Below are positions 1-6,885 of a stretch of 34,703 nucleotides of DNA, piece after piece (position 1 is the stretch's first letter; each line of letters starts with the position of its first letter). Both the position numbers and the translations under genes were made by a program. Origin of the DNA: Clostridia bacterium (GTDB lineage: Bacteria > Bacillota > Clostridia > Lutisporales > Lutisporaceae); contig JAQSYD010000005.1 in NCBI GenBank assembly GCA_029256325.1, forward strand, positions 1-34,703, in the 5' to 3' direction. The notes beneath the pieces were generated by a model. It did not search any database and was not told where the DNA came from. It saw only the letters and a program-made list of their open reading frames with translations.

Positions 1-375
1 GGAGAAAGCTTGACAGCAGATGTGCTTTGCCAGATATATCATGATCTGAATGTAGAATACTATGGTCCAGACATGATTGTTGATGAACTGTTAGATATGG
101 AGTGGTCCAGAATACCTCATTTCTATACCAGCTTCTATGTCTACAAATATGCAACAGGTTTCTCTGCTGCAACGGCCATAGCACACAAGATTATCAACGA
201 AGGACAAAGTGCTATTGATAAATATCTTGAGTTTTTACAGAGCGGTGGCTCGGATTATCCTATAGAGCTTTTGAAAATAGCAGGTGTGGATATGACAACG
301 CCTGAGCCAATCAACAATGCACTTAAGGTATTTGAAGATTTGTTGAACCAAATGGAAGAACTTGCTAAGCAATAA
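1..375 (+). CDS. pepF: Oligoendopeptidase F, C-terminal fragment
   Basis: The frame is open from the first base of the window and ends at TAA 373-375, so this is the last 124 codons of a gene that begins outside. The visible part (GESLTADVLCQIYHDLN, then WSRIPHFYTSFYVYKYATG and FLQSGGSDYPIELLK) matches the C-terminal helical region of M3-family oligoendopeptidase F. These are zinc peptidases of about 600 residues that cut short peptides in the cytoplasm. The HExxH zinc site would lie upstream and cannot be checked here. A TTG codon at 10 is an internal codon, not a start. The gene converges on the flavodoxin-like gene at 412, and the two share a bidirectional terminator. Family assignment is by pattern recognition of the C-terminal motifs and is fairly secure. 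Confidence 0.85.
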   Translation, partial: GESLTADVLCQIYHDLNVEYYGPDMIVDELLDMEWSRIPHFYTSFYVYKYATGFSAATAIAHKIINEGQSAIDKYLEFLQSGGSDYPIELLKIAGVDMTTPEPINNALKVFEDLLNQMEELAKQ

Positions 376-382
376 AAATGCA

Positions 383-413
383 AAAAGGCTGAAAACTTTG
401 TTTTCAGCCTTTT
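383..413. terminator. Bidirectional intrinsic terminator between pepF and the flavodoxin gene
   Basis: AAAAGGCTGAAAAC (383-396) and its exact complement GTTTTCAGCCTTTT (400-413) form a 14-bp stem with a 3-nt loop. There are T runs on the exit side in both directions. It lies between two convergent genes and overlaps the stop codon of the minus-strand gene. Confidence 0.85.
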
Positions 414-1101
414 ATATTCCTCTAGCTGCAGAATCAAAGCCATCTTTGGCTTGCTCTAATAGTTTTTCGGTAGTCACAGATAATTTCTTATCGGTTGCAA
501 TATCTTTTCCTGCCTTTTCTAAAAGCTGCAGATAATCGGATATTACAGGCTGCAAAAGTTCTGGCGGTGCAGTTAGAAATTTTCCTTGTGCAGCATATAT
601 TTCACCTATCAATTCCATGTGCATCTTTTGTGCAACTCGATGAATCCATAGGGATGTTACATCAAATTCAGATGCGGTTGGATGACCACAGCTGGATAGC
701 ATCATCAGTTTGGGGACTTGGACACCCGGAGCATCTGTATTTTCTCTTTCTTTTGTTGGCTTTTCTACAGGTTGTGGACCACCTATCATCGTCATTCTAT
801 CCATAAAGACCTTTAGCATACCTGAAATATTCGCAAAATATACCGGCGAGGCAAAAATAATAATATCTGCTCCTCCAAGCAGTGACAAAACCTGCAGCAT
901 ATCATCACTGATTACGCATTGTCCGGGACCTTTCGTCCAACAGACGTGACAACCTTTACAATGCTCTATTTGTTTTTCTGCCAATAGAACATTTGCAGTT
1001 TCTGCACCTGCTTCCTGTGCTCCTTTTAAAAAGGCTTTAACCATTGCATGGGTATTACTGGTTTTGCCTTTAGGACTTCCGTTAATTGCTACGATTCTCA
1101 T
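412..1101 (-). CDS. Flavodoxin-fold NAD(P)H-dependent FMN oxidoreductase
   Basis: This 229-residue protein starts MRIVAINGSPKGKTSNT, the phosphate-binding loop of the NADPH-dependent FMN reductase and iron-sulfur flavoprotein superfamily. A second conserved stretch (ADIIIFASPVYFANISGMLKVFMDR) forms the flavin site. Cysteines in HCKGCHVCWTKGPGQC, near residues 48-62, resemble the cluster-binding region of clostridial iron-sulfur flavoproteins. The spacing is loose, so an Fe-S cluster is possible but not proven. Family members are cytoplasmic and transfer electrons from NAD(P)H or ferredoxin to quinones, nitro compounds or oxidants. It is the last gene of a four-gene minus-strand operon, 16 bp after the GIY-YIG-like gene. 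The exact substrate cannot be told. Confidence 0.75.
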   Translation of the reverse strand: MRIVAINGSPKGKTSNTHAMVKAFLKGAQEAGAETANVLLAEKQIEHCKGCHVCWTKGPGQCVISDDMLQVLSLLGGADIIIFASPVYFANISGMLKVFMDRMTMIGGPQPVEKPTKERENTDAPGVQVPKLMMLSSCGHPTASEFDVTSLWIHRVAQKMHMELIGEIYAAQGKFLTAPPELLQPVISDYLQLLEKAGKDIATDKKLSVTTEKLLEQAKDGFDSAARGI

Positions 1102-1117
1102 CTCTTTATGTGCTCCT

Positions 1118-1468
1118 TTATTTTTTGTAAAATATCATATGCTCTTTTATCAGTTTTTCCTCCCAAATCATTTGCAGTAAAGCCAAATCTTCCTTGTAGT
1201 CAGTTTTAGACTCATCCTTGTCATATTCTAAGTTTTCAAGAATTTCAATGGTGAAATTCTTTTCTCCATGCTCATTCCATGCCTTTTGCAACTCGCGATA
1301 GGGATGTATGCCGGCTGCCAGTCTCACTTTTGCGCCATTGACCACACCTCTTAAATCTTGAGTTGCTTGGATATAACACTTATGATCCACCTTGGAGCGG
1401 ATAATAAATATCCCCATTTCTGGTTTCATTTGCTTATATTGCAGTTTTAATTCCTTTTTTCTATCCAT
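1118..1468 (-). CDS. GIY-YIG nuclease-like small protein (degenerate motifs)
   Basis: This 116-residue protein has a short basic N-terminal helix and then a GIY-YIG-like core. The signature is altered: GIF at residues 19-21 in place of GIY, and YIQ at 32-34 in place of YIG. The later pattern of Arg, then HPYRELQKAWNEHGEKNFTI, then EILE resembles the middle of small stand-alone GIY-YIG proteins in Firmicutes. Catalytic competence is uncertain because the signature residues have drifted. Its ATG overlaps the stop of the DUF2087 gene as TGATG, so the two are translationally coupled. Such pairs look familiar from clostridial and bacillar genomes, but I know of no established function. Confidence 0.6.
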   Translation of the reverse strand: MDRKKELKLQYKQMKPEMGIFIIRSKVDHKCYIQATQDLRGVVNGAKVRLAAGIHPYRELQKAWNEHGEKNFTIEILENLEYDKDESKTDYKEDLALLQMIWEEKLIKEHMIFYKK

Positions 1469-1770
1469 CAGATATCACCTTCTTTTTTCTCTTCGTTTTT
1501 TACAACCCAATACTTTTCGCCATTGGGTGTACGTTGAAGAAGCTTATAATCAACCAGCAGCCTTCTCAATATGAAATAATCTCCGAAGGTATGCCATGCA
1601 TCAATGATGCAATTAACTTCCTTTTCACTATAGGTTCGGGCTTCTTCAAATTTAGTGGTCAAATAGGTTAGAACAGGAATTTTAGTTCTGTTTGGCGTTG
1701 GGATTTGAACTATTTTACCAGTATCATCTAAGAAGCATGAAATATTGATATTTTTCTTTGATGCATTCAA
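1468..1770 (-). CDS. DUF2087 domain protein
   Basis: This protein has 100 residues. Its middle, YLTTKFEEARTYSEKEVNCI followed by FGDYFILRRLLVDYKLLQRT and GEKYWVV, matches the DUF2087 family (Asp/Arg-Arg/Leu-Val-Asp pattern followed by a Gly-x-x-Tyr-Trp turn). The family is often fused to helix-turn-helix regulators and may itself adopt a winged-helix-like fold. Here it stands alone. The start is TTG at 1768-1770, 2 bp after the stop of the DUF6530 gene with only a weak ribosome site, so translation is probably coupled. Its own stop overlaps the next start. It is the only gene of the operon with any link to DNA-binding folds, so it is a candidate for binding the palindrome at 2280-2304. That is inference only. 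Confidence 0.7.
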   Translation of the reverse strand: MNASKKNINISCFLDDTGKIVQIPTPNRTKIPVLTYLTTKFEEARTYSEKEVNCIIDAWHTFGDYFILRRLLVDYKLLQRTPNGEKYWVVKNEEKKEGDI

Positions 1771-1772
1771 TA

Positions 1773-2252
1773 TTAATAGCCCATTTCTTTTAATATTGTT
1801 GATAATGTGCGCAAACGTTCGCCAAGTAGCTCATCATCATTACTGAGAGCTTGGCTGAACAACTTAATATCTTCATTAATCTTTTCGTTGTCAGTGCATA
1901 CAGCTACTGTCATGGCGTCACCTTGTAAACCGACTCTGTCTATAACAGGATTTTCAGTATCGTACAATTTCTCGTAACGATAGGCTTCGCGAAAATGAAG
2001 TTTTGTTCTGCAAACAAGAATTGCAAGATCCAGCACGCGATGGAGGGGCAGCTCTTCTGACTGTCTTGACCATTTTTCCCCTGTATATCGCCATACCTTG
2101 GCTGAAACATCAACTTTTCCTCGATCATTCCACTGTGCCAATCCCAAGGAAAGACCTTTTGCATCTGTATGATAAGCATATCTGCCGTCAACATTTTCAT
2201 AGTTTTCAGAAACGATAACAGGTTTGTGTTTTAAAGTAGTAGGTATTTTCAT
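1773..2252 (-). CDS. DUF6530-like protein, first gene of operon
   Basis: This 159-residue soluble protein has no signal peptide or membrane segment. The start is ATG 2250-2252 with AGGAGG seven bases upstream. The sequence MKIPTTLKHKPVIVSENYENVDGR and the later stretches LSLGLAQWNDRG, ISAKVWRYTGEKWSRQSEEL (approximate) and RVLDLAILVCRTKLHFREAYRY look like the DUF6530 family as I remember it. Function is unknown. It leads the operon DUF6530, DUF2087, GIY-YIG-like, flavodoxin-like, which is driven by the promoter at 2308-2336. I am confident that it is a real gene and less confident of the family number. Confidence 0.6.
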   Translation of the reverse strand: MKIPTTLKHKPVIVSENYENVDGRYAYHTDAKGLSLGLAQWNDRGKVDVSAKVWRYTGEKWSRQSEELPLHRVLDLAILVCRTKLHFREAYRYEKLYDTENPVIDRVGLQGDAMTVAVCTDNEKINEDIKLFSQALSNDDELLGERLRTLSTILKEMGY

Positions 2253-2271
2253 CTTTAAGCCTCCTAATATA

Positions 2272-2304
2272 TTTACTAATTTAGTAATTTAGTAAATTAC
2301 TAAA
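2272..2304. promoter_or_regulatory. Palindromic operator overlapping the transcription start of the DUF6530 operon
   Basis: TTTAGTAATTT (2280-2290) and AAATTACTAAA (2294-2304) form a perfect 11-bp inverted repeat with a 3-bp centre. A further TTTACTAA copy (2272-2279) sits beside it and can pair with TTAGTAAA (2289-2296), giving nested half-sites. The predicted +1 on the minus strand falls near 2301, inside the repeat, so a repressor bound here would block initiation. The cognate regulator is not known. Confidence 0.7.
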
Positions 2305-2307
2305 TAA

Positions 2308-2336
2308 ATTATAAATCTTCTGATGTTCTCTGTCAA
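2308..2336 (-). promoter_or_regulatory. Sigma-A promoter of the DUF6530 operon
   Basis: On the minus strand, TTGACA (2336-2331) and TATAAT (2313-2308) are separated by exactly 17 bp, a full consensus match. The start codon of the DUF6530 gene is about 50 bp downstream of the predicted start. The rest of the 2253-2569 gap holds AT-rich sequence with no other recognised element. Confidence 0.85.
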
Positions 2337-2569
2337 TATGTAGTACAGGAATACTAATTTTTACCTTGTTAAAACTATGAACCGTAGGACGATGAAGAGG
2401 GAAAAAAATAATTATGTTAATAAAATTATGCGAATAATGCAAGCCGTTATTCACATAAATTTATAGTGTAGTAATCAAGGAAACACAGGTTCAAAAAAAG
2501 TTTTACCAATTATGGCATAATAGGAAATTTGGAGGTGAATGCGCGAAATTAAAAGAAGGAGGATGGTCT

Positions 2570-2752
2570 TTGGAAAAACCATTAAAAGAAGATGAAAGCT
2601 TGAGAAACAGTATCCTCAGTAAAGTAAACGAACTGTTAGATTGTGTTCAAACCCTTGGAAAAACAAATTTTTTCGAGATCACTGTAAAACATAAAAACGG
2701 GGAGTTGATTACTGAAACAAGTTTTTTCCAAAATATAGTCGGTTTGAAATAA
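2570..2752 (+). CDS. Small protein of unknown function (60 aa)
   Basis: The start is TTG at 2570, six bases after AAGAAGGAGG, a near-perfect ribosome site. The ATG at 2563 is in another frame and opens only a very short reading frame. The 60-residue product has a charged N-terminal helix (about residues 5-30) followed by a beta-like segment EITVKHKNGELITE. The helix-plus-strand layout is loosely like small DUF2292 proteins, but I cannot assign it. The stop codon runs directly into the terminator at 2751-2776. It is convergent with the Spo0E-like gene. Confidence 0.55.
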   Translation: MEKPLKEDESLRNSILSKVNELLDCVQTLGKTNFFEITVKHKNGELITETSFFQNIVGLK

Positions 2753-2776
2753 AGCACTATCAATTGATAGTGCTTT
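2751..2776. terminator. Terminator between the small ORF and the Spo0E-like gene
   Basis: AAAGCACTATC (2751-2761) and GATAGTGCTTT (2766-2776) form an 11-bp perfect stem with an AATT loop. The hairpin contains the stop of the plus-strand ORF and touches the stop of the minus-strand Spo0E-like gene (2775-2777), so it can serve both. Confidence 0.8.
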
Positions 2777-2954
2777 ATAATTTATTATTAGGCTCTTCAT
2801 CAGACAACTGCGTATATTCATTCAACAATGCATCTAAAAGTGCACTGATCTCAAGAATCTCCTTATCCTGAAGAGTACCTTTCTCTGATATGAGCTTGTT
2901 AAGATGCACTCTAAGTTGTTCTATTTTTTTGAGAATAACTTTGCGTTGTGTCAT
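2775..2954 (-). CDS. Spo0E-like aspartyl-phosphate phosphatase
   Basis: Reverse translation gives a 59-residue protein starting MTQRKVILKKIEQLRVHLNK and containing ISALLDALLNEY at residues 36-47. The Spo0E family is 50-90 residues long. It forms a two-helix hairpin with a signature of LR..L near the start and S..LD.L+..Y in the second helix, all present here. Spo0E proteins remove phosphate from Spo0A~P and so delay sporulation. The start is ATG 2952-2954, with GGGAGG eight bases upstream on the minus strand. The gene is easily missed because of its length. It is monocistronic and ends in the shared hairpin at 2751-2776. Biochemical target assignment follows from the family. Confidence 0.8.
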   Translation of the reverse strand: MTQRKVILKKIEQLRVHLNKLISEKGTLQDKEILEISALLDALLNEYTQLSDEEPNNKL

Positions 2955-3042
2955 ATAAACCTCCCAATTTAGTCTAATTAGTTTTTGTGTTTGGGAGATT
3001 TTTATTCAGAATCCTTCAAGAGGCAAACATTAATGACTGCAA

Positions 3043-3579
3043 TCAATTTTTATTATCAAAATATTTTTTGAATAGTGCGTTTAAAATATTTAAATGCACG
3101 ATTTCATCTTCCAAAATTCTTTGCAGCACATGAACTACATGTTTATCCTTGATTTCACTTATTAAGGTTTTATATCCTTCTATTGCTGCTTTTTCGGCTT
3201 CGATATCCAACTTGAGCTTGAACTCGGTGCTGTCGCCATAGCCAACTTGACCACCATCCCACCAGGATTTATTGGAATTTCTATACTTGGGATTACCACC
3301 TAAATTTTTGATTAAGTCGCCCAATAGCTCCAAATGTTTCATCTCAATAAGGGCGATACAAAGCTCAGCATTTGCAATTTCTTTATTTTGAATCGTTAGG
3401 TGATGATGCATATATTGTGCTATTGCTGTCATTTCTGCTTTTTCTCCATCTGAATAGGCATCCATCAAAAGCTTGGCATATCTTAGATTTTGACCTTCTA
3501 CTTTTGCTTCCGGATAGGGAAGATCGGCTTTGCAAGGCAAACCTTCAATAAACTCATCTACTAATTTTTCTATATCCAT
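3043..3579 (-). CDS. Ferritin-like di-iron/di-manganese protein
   Basis: This 178-residue protein has a four-helix-bundle pattern. The likely metal ligands are E46 or E49, E79-x-x-H82 (EMKH), E127 or E134, and E159-x-x-H162 (EIVH). Two E-x-x-H motifs about 80 residues apart are typical of ferritin-like domains, including rubrerythrin-type and manganese-catalase-type proteins. There is no C-terminal rubredoxin domain. The middle segment (about 94-118, with GGNPKYRN, WWDGG) forms the connection between the two helix pairs. A role in oxidative stress defence or iron handling is likely, but the reaction is unknown. The start is ATG 3577-3579 with a GGATGGTG ribosome site. It is monocistronic between the Spo0E-like gene and the divergent amidase-like gene. 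Confidence 0.75.
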   Translation of the reverse strand: MDIEKLVDEFIEGLPCKADLPYPEAKVEGQNLRYAKLLMDAYSDGEKAEMTAIAQYMHHHLTIQNKEIANAELCIALIEMKHLELLGDLIKNLGGNPKYRNSNKSWWDGGQVGYGDSTEFKLKLDIEAEKAAIEGYKTLISEIKDKHVVHVLQRILEDEIVHLNILNALFKKYFDNKN

Positions 3580-3732
3580 AATTTCACCATCCTTTATAGT
3601 CTTGTTAATAAATATGCCAGATTCATTGGAAATATTAATTTATACGTGAAGCAGCATGGTTAAATTAGGAATGAGCCAAGTATAGTGAAAATAATATTAT
3701 AGTAAATATGAAAAGTGAATGGGAGGTGCAAA

Positions 3733-4587
3733 ATGCAAAATACTGAAGGTCCTAATATTGAAAAGCAAATCCATGATAGTGTTCTACTAGATGGTGCTCA
3801 AAGAAAAGAAAAGTTGATTAAGCATATTACTAAGAATTTTAGCATTCCTGAAGAGCAGCTTTTAAATGATAAGTCTTTGGTTGAAATACTTATGCAGCTG
3901 CAACGGGATAACAATCCGATGATTTATCAATACAATGAAGACATTTGGAGATATCTTGCAGACCATATGGAGGTAGAAGAGCAAGAAACTCCAGATCATA
4001 GAGCAGTGGGCAAAAACAGCTCCTATAACCGTTTAAAAGCAAAGACTTACATTGATACTTATTGGAAAAACTACAATCCTGCGTATCCAACCTTTCATGG
4101 CGGTGGAGGAGATTGTGCAAATTTTGTTTCTCAGGTCATATACGCCGGCGGCATGCCTTGGGTAGATGATGGAAATCCTAACCACTATACCTGGTTTACA
4201 AACTGGTACTGTAAGCCTGGTGCAAGCAATAAGGATGGGGACAAACGTATTACGCTATCATGGAAAGTAGCGGCATCCTTTAAAAGACATTGGGAGAAGA
4301 GGGCTGCCAAACAGGTCGTTATAACCTATAAGGACGCAATTGATAATATGAAGGATTTGTCTAAACAGGTCTATGTGGGAGATCCCGTACAATTCTGCTA
4401 TGCCAATGGAACGCCCTATCATACTTTGATCGTGACCGGTTATGCATGGGATAAAGCAGCAGGGATAAGCGACATCGTGCTGGCATCTCATACCATAGAC
4501 TCTAACAGACGTTCTTTGTATCATACCATGCTCAAATATCCCAAGGATTATCATTTGAGATTTTATGTAATTAAAGAAGGAATGTAA
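3733..4587 (+). CDS. Putative amidase-domain (NlpC/P60-like) cysteine hydrolase
   Basis: This protein has 284 residues. The start is ATG 3733 with GGGAGG six bases upstream. A GTG at 3715 is in frame but lacks a ribosome site. The C-terminal half has the pattern of the putative amidase domain family (Amidase_6): YWKNYNPAYPTF, then GGGGDCANFVSQ with the candidate nucleophile Cys128, then YHTLIVTG with the candidate His. The N-terminal half (about 1-90) is helical and charged, with no recognised domain. There is no signal peptide or membrane segment, so it is cytoplasmic or, in a spore-former, possibly packaged in the forespore or coat. A peptidoglycan or peptide amide substrate is inferred from the fold. 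It ends in a strong terminator just before cotJA. Confidence 0.7.
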   Translation: MQNTEGPNIEKQIHDSVLLDGAQRKEKLIKHITKNFSIPEEQLLNDKSLVEILMQLQRDNNPMIYQYNEDIWRYLADHMEVEEQETPDHRAVGKNSSYNRLKAKTYIDTYWKNYNPAYPTFHGGGGDCANFVSQVIYAGGMPWVDDGNPNHYTWFTNWYCKPGASNKDGDKRITLSWKVAASFKRHWEKRAAKQVVITYKDAIDNMKDLSKQVYVGDPVQFCYANGTPYHTLIVTGYAWDKAAGISDIVLASHTIDSNRRSLYHTMLKYPKDYHLRFYVIKEGM

Positions 4588-4622
4588 CAATTGTTGCATA
4601 CCGTATTTTTGTCCATTACGAG

Positions 4623-4653
4623 AGCAGTTTTTTAACTGCTTTTTCTTTTTTTT
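4623..4653 (+). terminator. Terminator after the amidase-like gene
   Basis: AGCAGTT (4623-4629) pairs with AACTGCT (4634-4640) around a T4 loop and is followed by an uninterrupted pyrimidine tract TTTTCTTTTTTTT. Confidence 0.8.
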
Positions 4654-4717
4654 ATGTCACACTTGGATAGGCTATGGAATATTATGTAAATGAAAGTATC
4701 TGTTAGGAGGGTTGTGA

Positions 4718-4933
4718 ATGAATAAATATCAATATGAGCACACATATAATCCAGAAATGCTCGTTTCTCCGGATTTCAAGATTCCTGTTATGCCTAAGGA
4801 ATTCGAATTGGCCACTTCGTACGTACCTTATCAGGTAATGTGCAAAATATATGAGCCAACGAAAGCCCTGATGAAGGGAACAATATTCCCGGAGTTATAC
4901 AGGCCCTATGAAAAGAAAAAGCATGACAGATAA
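4718..4933 (+). CDS. cotJA: Spore coat-associated protein CotJA
   Basis: This 71-residue protein carries the CotJA pattern: ELATSYVPYQVMCKIYEP then ALMKGTIFPELYRPY. CotJA is a small component of the inner spore coat made in the mother cell. In Bacillus subtilis cotJABC is a sigma-E operon required for CotJC assembly. The ribosome site TTAGGAGGG lies eight bases before ATG 4718. It is the first gene of the three-gene cotJABC operon. I looked for a sigma-E or sigma-K promoter in 4654-4710 and found no convincing two-part match. Confidence 0.9.
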   Translation: MNKYQYEHTYNPEMLVSPDFKIPVMPKEFELATSYVPYQVMCKIYEPTKALMKGTIFPELYRPYEKKKHDR

Positions 4934-4980
4934 GCTGAAGCAGCATCTGTAAAACAAAACCTAGAAAGAGGGTAGATTTG

Positions 4981-5253
4981 ATGAAAATTGACAGGGAAAG
5001 ACTAGAAATGCTTAAAGAAATAATGGCACTCGACTTTTCCAGTATTGAGCTAAATCTTTATCTTGATACACATCCAATGGATCAAAAAGCACTTGCCATT
5101 CATAATGATTATGCAATGAAGCTCAAAAAACTGAAAGAAGAGTATGAAAAAGAATACGCCTTTTTAACTCATAAAAATGTTAGCAAATGCCCATGGGAAT
5201 GGATAGAAGAGCCATGGCCTTGGGAAATAGACTATGAGATGGGAGGCAGATAG
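4981..5253 (+). CDS. cotJB: Spore coat protein CotJB
   Basis: This 90-residue protein matches CotJB in length and pattern. It has an N-terminal helix RERLEMLKEIMALDFSSIEL, then NLYLDTHPMDQKAL, the central HNDYAMKLKKLKEEYE and the Trp/Pro-rich end CPWEWIEEPWPWE. ATG 4981 is preferred, eight bases after AAAGAGGG. A TTG three bases earlier is possible. It follows cotJA by 47 bp and precedes cotJC by 3 bp. CotJB is needed with CotJA and CotJC for coat deposition. No enzymatic activity is known. Confidence 0.9.
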   Translation: MKIDRERLEMLKEIMALDFSSIELNLYLDTHPMDQKALAIHNDYAMKLKKLKEEYEKEYAFLTHKNVSKCPWEWIEEPWPWEIDYEMGGR

Positions 5254-5256
5254 AGT

Positions 5257-5826
5257 ATGTGGGTATACGAGAAAAAACTTCAATATCCAGCATGGGTAGA
5301 AGGCAATGATATAAGAATAGCAAAAGGATTGTTTGCACAATACGGGGGACCGGACAGCGAGCTTTCTGCAGGTATAAGATATTTGACTCAAAGATATACA
5401 ATGCCATTAAACGAGGTAAAAGCAGTTTTGACCGATATCGGTACTGAGGAAATGGCTCATTGGGAGATCATTGGAACCTTGATTTATAAGCTGATTGACG
5501 GTTTGGACCCGGAAGAATTGAGAAAAGCAGGTCTGGATGCTCATTATATACAACATGGCCATGACCTGTATCCACATGATGCAGCAGGAGTGCCATGGAC
5601 AGCAGCATACATTCAAGCAATTGAAGATCCGATTACAAACTTAACTGAGGATATGGGAGCAGAACAAAAAGCAAGAACAACCTATGAGCATTTAATTAAT
5701 TCAACCACAGATAGAGGTGTTATTGAGACCCTAAGCTTCCTTAGAGAAAGAGAAGTTGTTCACTTCCAACGCTTTGGTGAAAGCTTAAGAATGGTTCAGG
5801 AGTATATGGATCGTAAAAAATACTAA
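5257..5826 (+). CDS. cotJC: CotJC, manganese-catalase-family spore coat protein
   Basis: This 189-residue protein starts MWVYEKKLQYP and carries two ferritin-like metal motifs, EEMAH (near residues 66-70) and EREVVH (near 166-171), plus YLTQRYTMP and FGESLRMVQEYM. These identify the CotJC/YjqC branch of the manganese catalases. The family disproportionates hydrogen peroxide with a dimanganese centre. CotJC is bound to the spore coat and in clostridia has been linked to spore catalase activity. It is the last gene of the cotJ operon, with a GGGAGGC ribosome site inside the end of cotJB, and is followed by a strong terminator. Confidence 0.92.
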   Translation: MWVYEKKLQYPAWVEGNDIRIAKGLFAQYGGPDSELSAGIRYLTQRYTMPLNEVKAVLTDIGTEEMAHWEIIGTLIYKLIDGLDPEELRKAGLDAHYIQHGHDLYPHDAAGVPWTAAYIQAIEDPITNLTEDMGAEQKARTTYEHLINSTTDRGVIETLSFLREREVVHFQRFGESLRMVQEYMDRKKY

Positions 5827-5832
5827 AAAATG

Positions 5833-5856
5833 AAGCCCTGGTGAAAACCAGGGCTT
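5833..5856. terminator. Terminator between cotJC and degV
   Basis: AAGCCCTGG (5833-5841) and CCAGGGCTT (5848-5856) form a GC-rich 9-bp stem with a TGAAAA loop. T-rich sequence follows on the plus strand and TTTTTT on the minus strand, suiting two convergent genes. Confidence 0.85.
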
Positions 5857-5868
5857 TTGATATTATCT

Positions 5869-6723
5869 TTATAATTCGTGTATTGCCATGCCTACTAGAC
5901 CTGGGCCTGTATGAACTACCATAGCCGGACTGATTTGCCCAAAGAATATTTCCTTTACATTTGGAAGGTTTGAGAAGTATTCTTTGACTTTAAGTGCTTC
6001 TTCCTTAGCTGCACCATGATATACAGAGATATAAACATTTTTGTCTTTTATCATATCCATGCCTATTTCAACAAGCTTCTCTAAAGATTTCTTTCTGCCT
6101 CTTACTTTGGCATGAGAGTAATATCTTCCATCCTTATTTACAGATATAATCGGTTTTAAATCCATAATTGTTCCAAGGGTGGCAGCTACCAAGCCTATTC
6201 TACCGCCTTTACGCAAATAGTCTAAAACTGGAATGCAGTAAAAAACATTAATCTTATCCTTTGCCTTATTCAGGGAATCCTTTATTTCTGACATAGAAAG
6301 TCTTTGTGATATCAGTCTTCCTGCTTCATGGACCAACATTCCAACACCTATGGATACCGATTTAGAATCAATTACTTCTATTTCTAAGTCATCATATTGC
6401 TTGCTGATCATTTTTACAACATCAACTGTACCGCTTAAGTTGCAGGAAAGATGGATGGAGAGGATCTTTTTATAGCCTTCTTCCTTAAGCTTGTCAAATA
6501 TTTTCATGATATCGGTTTGCGACGGCATAGAGGTTTTGGGAACTTCCTGATCAAATTTTTCATAAACCTCTTCAGGAGAAATATCAACACCATCGTCGTA
6601 CTCTCTATCGCTGTATATTATTTTTAATGGAATCGTATGTATATTGTATTTTTCTATGATCTCCTTTGGCATATCACAGCTGCTATCTGTTACCAAGGCA
6701 ATTTTTTCATAATTATTATCCAT
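5869..6723 (-). CDS. DegV family fatty-acid-binding protein
   Basis: This 284-residue protein starts at ATG 6721-6723, six bases after GGAAGG. A TTG two codons upstream would sit on the ribosome site. It carries the DegV motifs VTDSSCDMP at the N-terminus, KTSMPSQ near residue 80, LSGT and HTGPG near the C-terminus. DegV-type proteins (FakB-like) bind a fatty acid between two lobes and present it to the kinase FakA in Firmicutes. No fakA is visible here, so it may act with a kinase encoded elsewhere. It is monocistronic and converges on cotJC. Confidence 0.88.
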   Translation of the reverse strand: MDNNYEKIALVTDSSCDMPKEIIEKYNIHTIPLKIIYSDREYDDGVDISPEEVYEKFDQEVPKTSMPSQTDIMKIFDKLKEEGYKKILSIHLSCNLSGTVDVVKMISKQYDDLEIEVIDSKSVSIGVGMLVHEAGRLISQRLSMSEIKDSLNKAKDKINVFYCIPVLDYLRKGGRIGLVAATLGTIMDLKPIISVNKDGRYYSHAKVRGRKKSLEKLVEIGMDMIKDKNVYISVYHGAAKEEALKVKEYFSNLPNVKEIFFGQISPAMVVHTGPGLVGMAIHEL

Positions 6724-6846
6724 ATTCAACCTTCCTTATTTCCAAAATCTACTTATACAATATATCATACATTAAATTATGCAATTTTCAAATATATATT
6801 TATAATTTTTAAACAATTTGAATGAATATTTGAATTAGAAATAAAA

Positions 6847-6874
6847 ATAGCGCATCCTTAATGGGATGCGCTAT
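6847..6874 (-). terminator. Terminator after the Cys-rich 100-aa gene
   Basis: ATAGCGCATCC (6847-6857) and GGATGCGCTAT (6864-6874) form an 11-bp stem with a 6-nt loop. T-rich tails follow on both strands. The minus-strand gene at 6886 ends just before it. Confidence 0.8.
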
Positions 6875-6885
6875 TTTTTTATTGC

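Noticed and set aside
2539-2595. An 18-codon basic ORF with a GGAGGTG ribosome site upstream of the 60-aa ORF
   Set aside because: Spacing to ATG is only three bases and it overlaps the better supported TTG-started gene. A leader peptide role is possible but nothing else supports it.
4654-4710. Sigma-E promoter for cotJABC (GAATATT at about 4678)
   Set aside because: The -35 word matches, but no -10 fits with the correct spacing and the ribosome site follows too closely.
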